From positions 1 to 10,108 of the forward strand of contig CALZJV010000462.1 in NCBI GenBank assembly GCA_945787595.1: 10,108 nucleotides of DNA, given 5' to 3'. Positions 1 to 6,230 of the stretch are shown here, one piece after another. Numbering within the stretch: the first letter of the stretch is position 1; each line of letters starts with the position of its first letter. The position numbers and the translations under genes were made by a program. Source of the DNA: an uncultured Desulfobacterales bacterium (GTDB taxonomy: Bacteria > Desulfobacterota > Desulfobacteria > Desulfobacterales > JAFDCJ01). Below the pieces are notes generated by a model. It worked only from the letters and a program-made list of their open reading frames with translations. It searched no databases and was not told where the DNA came from.

Positions 1-147
1 CGTTCAGATACGATGACATCAATAAAATTCGATGTTGGATGGTTCGGTTCGGTAGCCTTCGGCCGTCTAATAGCCCAACAAATCATCTCTGAGCTTAATG
101 AATCGGAATCCTTCCTTGAGGATTGGACGCATAAGACAAATAATTAA
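1..147 (+). CDS. Hypothetical protein, C-terminal part (5' end outside window)
   Basis: Frame 1 is open from the first base to a TAA at 145-147, giving 48 residues. An in-frame ATG lies at 13, but no Shine-Dalgarno sequence can be judged so close to the edge, so I read this as the tail of a longer gene. The visible part is a hydrophobic, aromatic, Gly-containing segment (FDVGWFGSVAFGRLIAQQ) followed by an acidic and then Asn/Lys-rich tail (ESESFLEDWTHKTNN). That looks like a natural protein terminus. I do not recognise the family. The following gene starts 83 bp downstream with its own ribosome binding site, so co-transcription is possible but not shown. It could be a chance open frame. Confidence 0.4.
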   Translation, partial: RSDTMTSIKFDVGWFGSVAFGRLIAQQIISELNESESFLEDWTHKTNN

Positions 148-230
148 CAGGGGATCAAACTGGAGCGGCAATCAGGTACAAGAAAGGACCATATCGAATT
201 GATTCAGCCATGACATGAAAGGACAACCTT

Positions 231-749
231 ATGGATGCCAGAGAACTTCGCGCGTTGCAGGCGCCGCTTAAAGAGCGCTACAAAGAGTCTCCCGAAAACG
301 CGATGACCCCTGCGCGGGCCGAAGCGGTGATCGAGGATAACGACATCTCCTGCCAAATTTACACATACGCGGGCACGACGGTGGCCGGCCTTCATCCCGC
401 AACCGGCGGCGACGGCTCAAAAGCCTGCTCGGCGGATATGCTGATGGAAGCGCTGGTCGCTTGTGCCGGTGTCACCTTAAAAGCCGTTGCCACCGCCATG
501 CGTATTCCCCTCAACCATGCCAAGGTAATCGCCGATGGCACTTGGGATGCGCGCGGGACATTAGCGGTTGATCGTGATGCCACGGTCGGACTCACAGAAG
601 TGAAACTTAGATTTGAAATTGACAGCACTGCCGACCGGAAAAAACTCGATAAAATGATTGATCTTACAGAGCGCTACTGCGTCATTTATCAGACCCTCGC
701 AAAGCCACCAACACTGACAAGTGAACTTAAAATCATTCAAAAAACCTAA
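231..749 (+). CDS. OsmC family protein (Ohr/OsmC-like peroxide reductase fold)
   Basis: This is a 172-residue protein of the OsmC/Ohr superfamily, whose characterised members are cytoplasmic thiol peroxidases that reduce organic hydroperoxides using a pair of cysteines. Both expected cysteines are visible: C78 in the helix VACAGVTLKAVA and C150 in TERYCVIYQTLAK near the C terminus. Between them is the alternating strand region typical of the fold (about residues 97-130). Length fits the family, with about 35 extra residues at the N terminus. The ATG at 231 is supported by AAAGGA at 218-223, 7 bp upstream. The N-terminal half looks more GC-rich than the flanking DNA. A short ATCGG/CCGAT hairpin sits just past the stop, without a clear T-run. 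Many OsmC-like proteins outside the Ohr/OsmC core groups have no proven substrate, so I claim family but not substrate. No partner gene is adjacent. Confidence 0.88.
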   Translation: MDARELRALQAPLKERYKESPENAMTPARAEAVIEDNDISCQIYTYAGTTVAGLHPATGGDGSKACSADMLMEALVACAGVTLKAVATAMRIPLNHAKVIADGTWDARGTLAVDRDATVGLTEVKLRFEIDSTADRKKLDKMIDLTERYCVIYQTLAKPPTLTSELKIIQKT

Positions 750-929
750 TCGGCTTTTATCCGATCAGATACAAATGGCTTTGGATGAAACGAGCGATGA
801 TGGCTAAGGCCACTTAGCAGAAACTGATATTTGTTACGTTTTTATATAAAGATAAAGCGGACTGTATTTTGACTACCATAAACTGGCTTTGGTTAAACCC
901 ATGAAAACAGCCTGTTGCGTATCATGGAA

Positions 930-954
930 TGATCTGCCCCCCAAAAACTGATCC
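930..954 (+). mobile_element. Probable solitary IS3-family terminal inverted repeat
   Basis: The segment starts TGATCTGCCCCCCAAAAACT and ends in GATCC. A TGnnCTGCCCCCnnAAAA(T/C)TGnnCC pattern is typical of IS3-family ends. It is followed by an AT-rich stretch like the leader of orfA, but no transposase ORF follows and no matching inverted end was seen in the window. It is therefore a lone end or a decayed remnant. The match is by pattern memory, not by alignment. Confidence 0.4.
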
Positions 955-1213
955 AAATTTTAAGTTGTAGTTTTGATAAATTATCAAGCGGTGATATCCA
1001 ACAAAGCCTGAATTATGAGAGTCTAACAAAACTTAAAATATCCAAGATCGGTGCTCTAAATTTCGAATTTCATACTGCTATAAATGTTAACGATTGACAG
1101 CCCTAAAAACCATATGATGTTCGAAACTTATCATCATATATTTCGATAACGGTCGAATTGTTGAGGATAGCACCCATTAAAAGGTCCCTGTCAAGAGAAA
1201 ACACCCCACCATC

Positions 1214-1237
1214 GCAAAAAAATACAGCTTTTTTTGC
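1214..1237. repeat. A/T-rich perfect hairpin
   Basis: GCAAAAAAA at 1214-1222 and TTTTTTTGC at 1229-1237 form a perfect 9-bp stem around a 6-nt loop (TACAGC), about 105 bp before the oxidoreductase start. The stem is mostly A-T pairs, so it is weak as a terminator. It could be a regulatory palindrome or simply chance in AT-rich DNA. Confidence 0.35.
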
Positions 1238-1342
1238 AGGGACATCATCCAGAGCGGGATTAGCCCCATTTCGTTGACTGCGTCCAGGTTTTCAAAAGTT
1301 TTAGGTGCGGATCCTCAATTGATCTGCTACAGAGGAAAAATC

Positions 1343-2695
1343 ATGACTAAGATTAAAAAAACAATTCGGGAACAGGCAAGAGATATTCCAGTCTATAAGA
1401 GTTGTGATGTCTTGGTGGTTGGTGGAGGGCCAGCAGGAAGTTCAGCTGCGGCTTCTGCAGCAAGAGCCGGCGCCGAAACGATACTTGTTGAAAGATACGG
1501 ATACCTTGGCGGTCTTTCTACAGGGGGACTGGTGATATGGATTGACCGAATGTCCGATTGGAAAGGTACGAAGGTCATTACAGGATTCGCCGATGACCTG
1601 TTGGACCGGCTTCCTGGTGAAAGCATACTGGGACCTCCGAAAGCGGTTTGGGGTTCGAAAGACCCGGAAATTGTCAACTACTGGAAATCACGAAGCTGTG
1701 CATTTCAGGACACAGTAACCTGGTCGCCGACCATTGATCCGGAAGTATTAAAAAATACATCCTTCGAAATCCTCATCGAATATGGTGTAAAACTGATAAT
1801 GCATTCCTGGGCCGTGGCCCCAATTATGGAGGAAGACACGATTCGAGGTGTCATTTTTGAAAGTAAAGCCGGACGACAAGCAATATTGGCTAAAGTTGTC
1901 GTGGATGCCACCGGGGATGGTGACATATTTGCCATGGCCGGAGAGTTTTTTGAATCGGATATCAATGAAGATAGCATCCATCACACTATAAATGTCGCTT
2001 TTCTATGCTGCGGGTTGGACATGGAACGTATCATCAATTTCACTCGGACCCAGCCAGAAGAATGGAAAAAGATATTAACAAACGCCCATGAATTGGGAAT
2101 TGGTACGGCCCCGTCTCCCTCTCCGTATAATGATACCTGCGTGTTCATGGGGCCGAAAATGAGCGGATACAACTGTCTCGATATTGCCGATCTTACTGAG
2201 GTTGAAATAGAATCACGCCGGCGGATGAAGAAGGTAGTCGACTTTTACCGTGGCTGCCTACCTGGTTTCGAGAAAGCAAGGGTTTCACAGACCGCTCCCC
2301 AAATAGGCACTCGACACAGCCGCCGCCTTCTAGGCTTCAAAAAGATGGTCTTCGAGGAATGGTCTATGGGCAAAATCCATTCCGATGAAATCGGCGTATC
2401 TCCACCCCCGTCTTCTAAATATCCCAATGTTTCCGTCCCTCTCTCTTGTCTGGTTCCCCAAAAAACAGAAAACTTGATTGCAGCCGGGCGAAGCCTATCC
2501 TGCGATGCTAGGACGCACGATTTCATGAGGGAAATTCCAAATTGTTGGCTAATGGGGCAGGCTGCAGGTATCGATGCGGCTATAGCCGTCAAGACCGGGG
2601 CTAACTTACGTGATGTTTCTGTAGCCGATGTTCAAAAAGAATTGATTTGTCAGGGTGTATACTTGCAGAAACAAATAGCACCTGAACAGGATTAG
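1343..2695 (+). CDS. FAD-dependent oxidoreductase (PF12831 FAD_oxidored type)
   Basis: This 450-residue flavoprotein has an N-terminal Rossmann FAD site: a short strand (CDVLVV), GGGPAG at residues 27-32, and the ribose-binding acid E50 at the end of the second strand (TILVE). The following RYGYLGGLSTGGL is characteristic of the PF12831 subgroup. A second FAD-contact region is near residues 190-202 (VVVDATGDGDIFA). The C-terminal FAD-closing segment is NLIAAGRSLSCDARTH...PNCWLMGQAAGIDAA. The ATG at 1343 is chosen because AGAGGA (1331-1336) sits 6 bp upstream and it places the Rossmann strand at the usual distance from the N terminus; an earlier in-frame TTG at 1274 is less likely. No membrane segment or Fe-S cysteine cluster is evident. 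The substrate cannot be read from sequence, and neighbours give no pathway context. It appears to be a single-gene transcription unit, with a possible terminator overlapping its end. Confidence 0.88.
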   Translation: MTKIKKTIREQARDIPVYKSCDVLVVGGGPAGSSAAASAARAGAETILVERYGYLGGLSTGGLVIWIDRMSDWKGTKVITGFADDLLDRLPGESILGPPKAVWGSKDPEIVNYWKSRSCAFQDTVTWSPTIDPEVLKNTSFEILIEYGVKLIMHSWAVAPIMEEDTIRGVIFESKAGRQAILAKVVVDATGDGDIFAMAGEFFESDINEDSIHHTINVAFLCCGLDMERIINFTRTQPEEWKKILTNAHELGIGTAPSPSPYNDTCVFMGPKMSGYNCLDIADLTEVEIESRRRMKKVVDFYRGCLPGFEKARVSQTAPQIGTRHSRRLLGFKKMVFEEWSMGKIHSDEIGVSPPPSSKYPNVSVPLSCLVPQKTENLIAAGRSLSCDARTHDFMREIPNCWLMGQAAGIDAAIAVKTGANLRDVSVADVQKELICQGVYLQKQIAPEQD

Positions 2696-2734
2696 CGGAT
2701 CAGGGCAGGGTCAATAATAGCTCCGCTTTTATTT
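2694..2734 (+). terminator. Possible rho-independent terminator of the FAD oxidoreductase gene
   Basis: AGCGGA (2694-2699, overlapping the stop codon) can pair with TCCGCT (2722-2727), followed by TTTTATTTTAA. The stem is only 6 bp and the loop is 22 nt, so this is a modest candidate. Confidence 0.35.
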
Positions 2735-2783
2735 TAATGATTTCAGATTTGTCAGCATATAGAAACAAATCAGAGATCGTTCT

Positions 2784-2818
2784 CCGGTTTAGATTACGGT
2801 GAAGTAATCTAAAACTGG
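2784..2818. repeat. Strong stem-loop, possible regulatory RNA or operator structure
   Basis: TTTAGATTAC (2788-2797) and GTAATCTAAA (2804-2813) form a perfect 10-bp stem around the 6-nt loop GGTGAA. After a one-base bulge (A2814), CCGG (2784-2787) continues pairing with CTGG (2815-2818) using one G-U pair. No T-run follows on either strand, which argues against a classical terminator. It lies about 330 bp before the aminomutase start and 90 bp after the oxidoreductase stop. Confidence 0.55.
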
Positions 2819-3069
2819 TCGATAAAATGTAACTGCTTAGCATTTGACATCATCTGAAATTTTATGATATCCATTTGAAATCTAATATTTTCAGTAAGTT
2901 ATGATAATGGCAAGTTACATCAAGGCAGAGGTCCATAAAATCCAGCCTCGAAAACATCATATATCACAAGGGATGTCCGAAAGGGATAGTCTCAATTTAT
3001 CACCAGTTTGACAATAAGAAAAGCAAGGCTTATTTGAATGGCTCGACGGTTCAAAAAATTCACTTCGGA

Positions 3070-3099
3070 TTGACACCCGTTCATCCTGTATATTAAGAT
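3070..3099 (+). promoter_or_regulatory. Candidate sigma70-type promoter for the aminomutase gene
   Basis: A perfect TTGACA at 3070-3075 is followed after 18 bp by TAAGAT (3094-3099; 4 of 6 matches to TATAAT), 47 bp before the start codon at 3147. TATATT and TATTAA nearby would need spacers of 13-15 bp. A second TTGACA (3008-3013) has only a poor -10. The TTTGAA/TTCAAA inverted repeat just upstream (3033-3055) could be an operator. Confidence 0.4.
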
Positions 3100-3146
3100 C
3101 ATTTAATTTTAGTATCCATTATTTCATAAAAACGACATACGCCATA

Positions 3147-4946
3147 ATGAAAAAACAACAAATCAAGACCCGGTTGCGGAACATTCTATCCATTGCACCG
3201 CAATTACATGATATTATAGTATCTTCCGCTACCGTCGAGGAAAAAAAGGACAATGTTCACACTTGGCTGTCCGACATATTGGTGGACACCTATAAAGACA
3301 ATTCCAATATTAAGCCTTTGGAATATAGCCTGGTGCATGATGCCATTACCGTTTTTCGAAGGATCCTTTCGGATCGAAGTGAAAAGTTGGCCGGTTACAG
3401 TTTTATAGGATACCTGATCACCTTGTCGACGGCTTCAAACGATGAAGTTTTCGAACGCCCCACAGCCGGTTTTTTTGCGGAACTGGAACGCCTGGTAAGA
3501 GGCATCATGGGCACAACCGGTATTTACGCTGCCAAAGCGCCGGCCTTCATCAAACACGAAGGTCCCAAAGCAGCCCGGATGCGTTCGGCTGATCTCTCCC
3601 GCATGGCACGTGCATCGCAAAAATTTATGAACACCTACACCAGCGGGCTCGAAAACGATGCGGTAAGACGTCGCAGCCGGAACAAGGCACGTATCATCAA
3701 ACTTTTTGGAATAACCGACTTGGAGTGGGGAAAGTGGAAATGGCATCTTAAAAACAGTATTCGGGATGCCGACACCCTTAAAAAACTGGTCAAATTGACC
3801 GATGAAGAATACGAGGCCGTCCAACGCGCCCGGGATTTGAAAATACCCTTCGCCATCACCCCCTATTATCTCTCCTTGATGGACTTGGATTCCGGCGGCC
3901 ACCGCGACAAAGCCATCCGGGCCCAGGTCATACCCAGCTTGCACGATGTGAACAAACTGGCCGAGCATAAACATAACCAGGAGCACTCCATGGATTTTAT
4001 GCTCGAATACGACACCTCTCCCATCGAGGGGATTACTCGGCGCTATCCCAATGTCGTCATCCTGAAACCGGTGTTGACCTGCCCACAGATTTGTGTCTAC
4101 TGTCAGCGCAACTGGGAAATAGAGGATGTCGACTCGTCGTCAGCAGCGCTGCCCAAGTCTAAACTTGAGGCTGCCCTGGATTGGATCAAAAATACCCCGG
4201 AAATCAATGAAGTGCTGATTACCGGGGGCGATCCATTGCTGTTGTCCGACCGGAAGCTCGAATCCATCGTGTCCAGAGTTGCCGCTAACCCCAATATTAT
4301 TCGCATTCGTATCGGCACGAGGACACTGGTTACAATGCCCCAGCGCATCACGGAATCCCTTGTACGCGGGCTGGCTCGATTTCAGGTTCCCGGCAAAAGG
4401 GAAGTTGTCATCATCACGCACTTTGAACATCCTTATGAGATTACCCCGCAATCCATGGCGGCTGTCCAAAAATTCAGGCGCAACGGAATGGAAATATACA
4501 ACCAGCTTGTTTTTACCTACTATAACTCACGCAAGTTCGAAGCCTGCTTCCTGCGGCAGCAATTGCGCCTGATCGGTGTTACTCCGTACTATACCTTTAA
4601 TGCCAAGGGAAAAGCGGAAACCAGTGATTTTCGTGTGCCCATTGCCCGGTTGATGCAGGAACAAAAGGAAGAAGCACGCCTGATGCCAGGTACGGTGCGA
4701 ACCGATGAGATCGTCTTCAATGTTCCCGGGTTAGGCAAAAACTATCTCAAAGCTTCCCAACATCACGATATTATTTCCATAACCCCGGACGGGCGTCGCG
4801 TTTATGAGTTCCACCCATGGGAGAAAAAACTGGCCCTGGCCAACACCTATCTCTATAAGGATGTCCCTATTTACGACTACTTGAAACGGCTGAAATCAGA
4901 CGGCCAGGATACTTCCGCCTACCGTACTATCTGGTACTATTATTAA
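3147..4946 (+). CDS. eam: KamA-family radical SAM aminomutase, probable glutamate 2,3-aminomutase
   Basis: This is a cytoplasmic PLP- and SAM-dependent enzyme that moves an amino group from C2 to C3 of an amino acid. The radical SAM cluster motif CxxxCxxC is C312-C316-C319; R321 corresponds to the lysine 2,3-aminomutase (LAM) carboxylate-binding Arg134. ITGGDP (358-363) is the SAM-binding GGDP motif, and K531 in PGLGKN is the expected PLP lysine. LAM homology starts near residue 190 (WGKWKWHL, then FAITPYYLSLMD at 235-246). The two aspartates that bind the epsilon-amino group in LAM (293 and 330) align with K487 and N525 here. The same Lys/Asn pair is described for glutamate 2,3-aminomutase, so the likely product is beta-glutamate. 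The first 185 or so residues are an extra, mostly helical domain without known motifs; typical LAM is about 416 residues. The start has a poor ribosome binding site but no better ATG is nearby. Family call is near certain; substrate is inferred. Confidence 0.9.
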   Translation: MKKQQIKTRLRNILSIAPQLHDIIVSSATVEEKKDNVHTWLSDILVDTYKDNSNIKPLEYSLVHDAITVFRRILSDRSEKLAGYSFIGYLITLSTASNDEVFERPTAGFFAELERLVRGIMGTTGIYAAKAPAFIKHEGPKAARMRSADLSRMARASQKFMNTYTSGLENDAVRRRSRNKARIIKLFGITDLEWGKWKWHLKNSIRDADTLKKLVKLTDEEYEAVQRARDLKIPFAITPYYLSLMDLDSGGHRDKAIRAQVIPSLHDVNKLAEHKHNQEHSMDFMLEYDTSPIEGITRRYPNVVILKPVLTCPQICVYCQRNWEIEDVDSSSAALPKSKLEAALDWIKNTPEINEVLITGGDPLLLSDRKLESIVSRVAANPNIIRIRIGTRTLVTMPQRITESLVRGLARFQVPGKREVVIITHFEHPYEITPQSMAAVQKFRRNGMEIYNQLVFTYYNSRKFEACFLRQQLRLIGVTPYYTFNAKGKAETSDFRVPIARLMQEQKEEARLMPGTVRTDEIVFNVPGLGKNYLKASQHHDIISITPDGRRVYEFHPWEKKLALANTYLYKDVPIYDYLKRLKSDGQDTSAYRTIWYYY

Positions 4947-4973
4947 TCAGCAGGCTCTTTATCGCTGATTTTC
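4945..4973 (+). terminator. Possible terminator after the aminomutase gene
   Basis: AATCAGC (4945-4951, overlapping the stop codon) pairs with GCTGATT (4964-4970) around a 12-nt loop, and a run of four T residues (4969-4972) ends the structure. The stem is 7 bp with moderate GC and the T-tract is short, so termination may be weak. Confidence 0.4.
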
Positions 4974-5492
4974 ATATCTATTCAAAATATTCGCGGGCTA
5001 CCGCTCCGTGTCCTCGTCTGGTTACCGACAACGAAATCCACAAAGCATTCGTATTATCAATACGACGAGGATTCGCGCCGTTTAATTCTCCAAGTTGCAG
5101 ATTACTCTCCAACAAAGCTATAATTTCTATCGCCTAAAAATATTTAAGATATTTTTGATCGGTTGTGGGAACGCTAAATTATAGGTATCTGCTATATATT
5201 TATAATTAAATTAGTATGTTAAACGTTATGATACTCAAATGATATCTTGAAGCAGGCAATCGGTTTTTTCGGCCCATACCTTCTATTGAATAGCCTTTGA
5301 ATATTTGGCACGGTTCTTTGTCCCTCCGGCCGGTCTTTCCCAATACCGCAATAGCAGTCTTCGAATTGTCATTTATTGCAATTCTACAGCTTCGTGGTAG
5401 TTTGAGACCATCTCCGGGCATTTTAATTTTTAATTGACAAATCAAACTCTTACCGATAGCTTGAAGTCTCCGAATGAAAGGAGGCACCCATC
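4947..5492. other. Intergenic region with small hairpins
   Basis: No supported gene lies in these 546 bp. Two small palindromes are visible: TCGTATT/AATACGA (5049-5055 and 5059-5065, 3-nt loop) and AAAAATAT/ATATTTTT (5136-5143 and 5149-5156, 5-nt loop). A 93-codon open frame on the minus strand (5206-5487) has no recognisable domain or clear ribosome binding site and overlaps the control region of the next gene, so I do not call it. TTGACA at 5434-5439 may be the -35 of the IHF-like gene; the -10 at 17-bp spacing (TAGCTT) is poor. Confidence 0.5.
5477..5484 (+). promoter_or_regulatory. Strong Shine-Dalgarno sequence of the IHF-like fragment
   Basis: AAAGGAGG lies 8 bp before the ATG at 5493. 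This fixes the start and shows that the 5' end of the gene is intact even though the 3' half is missing. Confidence 0.8.
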
Positions 5493-5711
5493 ATGCCATT
5501 ATCTGGCACCTTCACTAAAGCCCATATTATCGACGCGGTGGCAGAAAGAAACGGATTTACCCGTAAAAAGTCGATTGAAACCGTCAAAATATTACTGGAG
5601 CTCATCAAACAATCGTTAGAATCCGGCGATGACGTATTGATTACCGGTTTCGGAAAGTTCTGTGTGAAAAAGAAAAATGACAATTTACAACTCAGGCAAG
5701 CGCTTCAGTAA
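5493..5711 (+). pseudogene. IHF-alpha-like/HU family DNA-binding protein, truncated after the dimerisation half
   Basis: Residues 6-61 match the N-terminal half of the HU/IHF family: FTKAHIIDAVAERNGFTRKKSIETVKILLELIKQSLESGDDV are the two dimerisation helices, and LITGFGKFCVKKK is the start of the DNA-binding beta sheet. Intact members run to 90-100 residues and carry an arm with RxxRNPxTG, whose proline intercalates into DNA, and then a final strand with RRVVTF. Here similarity stops at about residue 63 and the frame ends after an unrelated tail (NLQLRQALQ), for 72 residues in all. The missing half was not found in any frame downstream; instead another gene fragment begins inside the tail at 5677. 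The ribosome binding site is excellent, so a short protein may still be made. It could dimerise but should not bend DNA normally, and might poison partner subunits (inference). Regard as a deletion-fusion remnant unless an assembly error explains it. Confidence 0.7.
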
Positions 5712-5940
5712 ATTGACAAGATCTTTGTTCTATTCCATTATTTCTTTGATCTGCCTATTATTTATTGAGAAATATAGCGAAAGTGCCGACCTTTTTTCTA
5801 CCCAGTCTATTATCGTTGACGGTAAGATCCTATCTGTTATACCCGCTGATCTCGACGATAAAGGATCAGCCGAAATAGTCGTGATGAGTAAAACGGGCAT
5901 TTATCAGTTTTCATGGGACATGGCCCACCCTAAAAAGTGA
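5677..5940 (+). pseudogene. Secreted FG-GAP/VCBS-like beta-propeller protein, N-terminal fragment
   Basis: The 87-residue frame starts inside the 3' end of the IHF-like fragment (35-bp overlap, different frame). It shows a Sec signal peptide: basic residues KRFSKLTR, hydrophobic core SLFYSIISLICLLFI, then a possible cleavage after SESA at about residue 38. The mature part has one blade-like unit, VIPADLDDKGSAEIVVMSKTGIY, resembling the repeat of FG-GAP/VCBS propeller proteins (ADLDGDGxxDLVV). Such proteins carry many repeats and usually run to several hundred residues, so this copy stops after its first blade; the last dozen residues (SWDMAHPKK) look unrelated. No clear Shine-Dalgarno sequence precedes the ATG. 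I infer a 5' fragment of an exported propeller protein left by the same deletions that cut the IHF-like gene. It is also possible that the first few residues are not original. Confidence 0.5.
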
Positions 5941-6050
5941 TTTTAACAGGGATGGACTTTTCTTTTAAATAAAGGAGATTGGAAAGAAATATTTCCCTCT
6001 GATAAAGAATTCAAATCCAGCAGTGATAAATAATTGGTAACAGATAAAAA

Positions 6051-6056
6051 AGGAGG
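6051..6056 (+). promoter_or_regulatory. Shine-Dalgarno sequence for the zinc-ribbon gene
   Basis: A perfect AGGAGG sits 6 bp before the ATG at 6063. It supports translation of the short gene and, through the 3-bp junction downstream, probably of the HEISH gene too. Confidence 0.75.
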
Positions 6057-6062
6057 TTTACA

Positions 6063-6227
6063 ATGCCAACTTATGAATTCTACTGTGAAAAATGTAAAAT
6101 ATCTTTTAGTGTCGTCCTTTCAATTTCCAACTATAACAAGAAGAAATACAATTGCCCGAAGTGTAAAGGCAAAAAAGTAAAGCAGCAAATCTCGTCTTTT
6201 CAGACTGTAACCTCTAAAAAAAGTTAA
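6063..6227 (+). CDS. FmdB-like small zinc-ribbon protein
   Basis: A 54-residue protein beginning MPTYEFYCEKCKISF, which is the standard opening of the FmdB/CxxC_CxxC_SSSS family (PF09723 type). Four cysteines in two CxxC knuckles (C8, C11 and C31, C34) should bind one zinc ion. The spacing between the knuckles is 19 residues, and SSFQTVTSKKS resembles the Ser-rich tail of the family. It is strongly basic (many Lys), which would suit nucleic-acid or ribosome contact, but the molecular role of the family is not established; the name comes from a putative regulator of formamidase genes. An ideal ribosome binding site precedes it. Its stop lies 3 bp before the ATG of the HEISH protein, so the two are very likely co-translated. 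The gene is short but well supported by motif, ribosome binding site and spacing. Confidence 0.85.
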   Translation: MPTYEFYCEKCKISFSVVLSISNYNKKKYNCPKCKGKKVKQQISSFQTVTSKKS

Positions 6228-6230
6228 GAT

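Larger units (their letters stand above)
750..1342. other. Long AT-rich intergenic region
   Basis: No convincing gene is visible in these 593 bp. The region contains a likely solitary IS3-family end (930-954), an AT-rich hairpin (1214-1237), and a TTGACA at 1094-1099 that lacks a good -10 at normal spacing. The TTG at 1274 is in frame with the downstream oxidoreductase but is less likely as a start than the ATG at 1343, which has its own ribosome binding site. Confidence 0.6.
2696..3146. other. Intergenic region upstream of the aminomutase gene
   Basis: No recognisable gene lies in these 451 bp. A 36-codon open frame at 2901-3011 lacks a ribosome binding site and resembles nothing known to me. 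The region holds a strong hairpin (2784-2818), a TTTGAA/TTCAAA inverted repeat (3033-3038 and 3050-3055), and two TTGACA boxes (3008-3013 and 3070-3075). It is probably the control region of the downstream gene. Confidence 0.55.

Noticed and set aside
2245..2592. 115-codon minus-strand open frame inside the FAD oxidoreductase
   Set aside because: Antisense shadow of a conserved coding region, with no motif and no ribosome binding site.
2901..3011. 36-codon open frame upstream of the aminomutase, considered as a leader peptide
   Set aside because: Weak ribosome binding site, no attenuator-like codon run, and it overlaps the candidate TTGACA box.
3435..3986. 183-codon minus-strand open frame inside the aminomutase gene
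   Set aside because: Lies entirely opposite a well-supported conserved gene and has no domain of its own; a codon-bias shadow.
5206..5487. 93-codon minus-strand open frame before the IHF-like gene
   Set aside because: No recognisable domain or ribosome binding site; it ends in the strong Shine-Dalgarno region of the plus-strand gene and has a composition like translated non-coding DNA.
4947..5492. Considered a tRNA or structured ncRNA in the gap after the aminomutase
   Set aside because: The small hairpins do not form a cloverleaf or any known riboswitch pattern, and no strong terminator follows.
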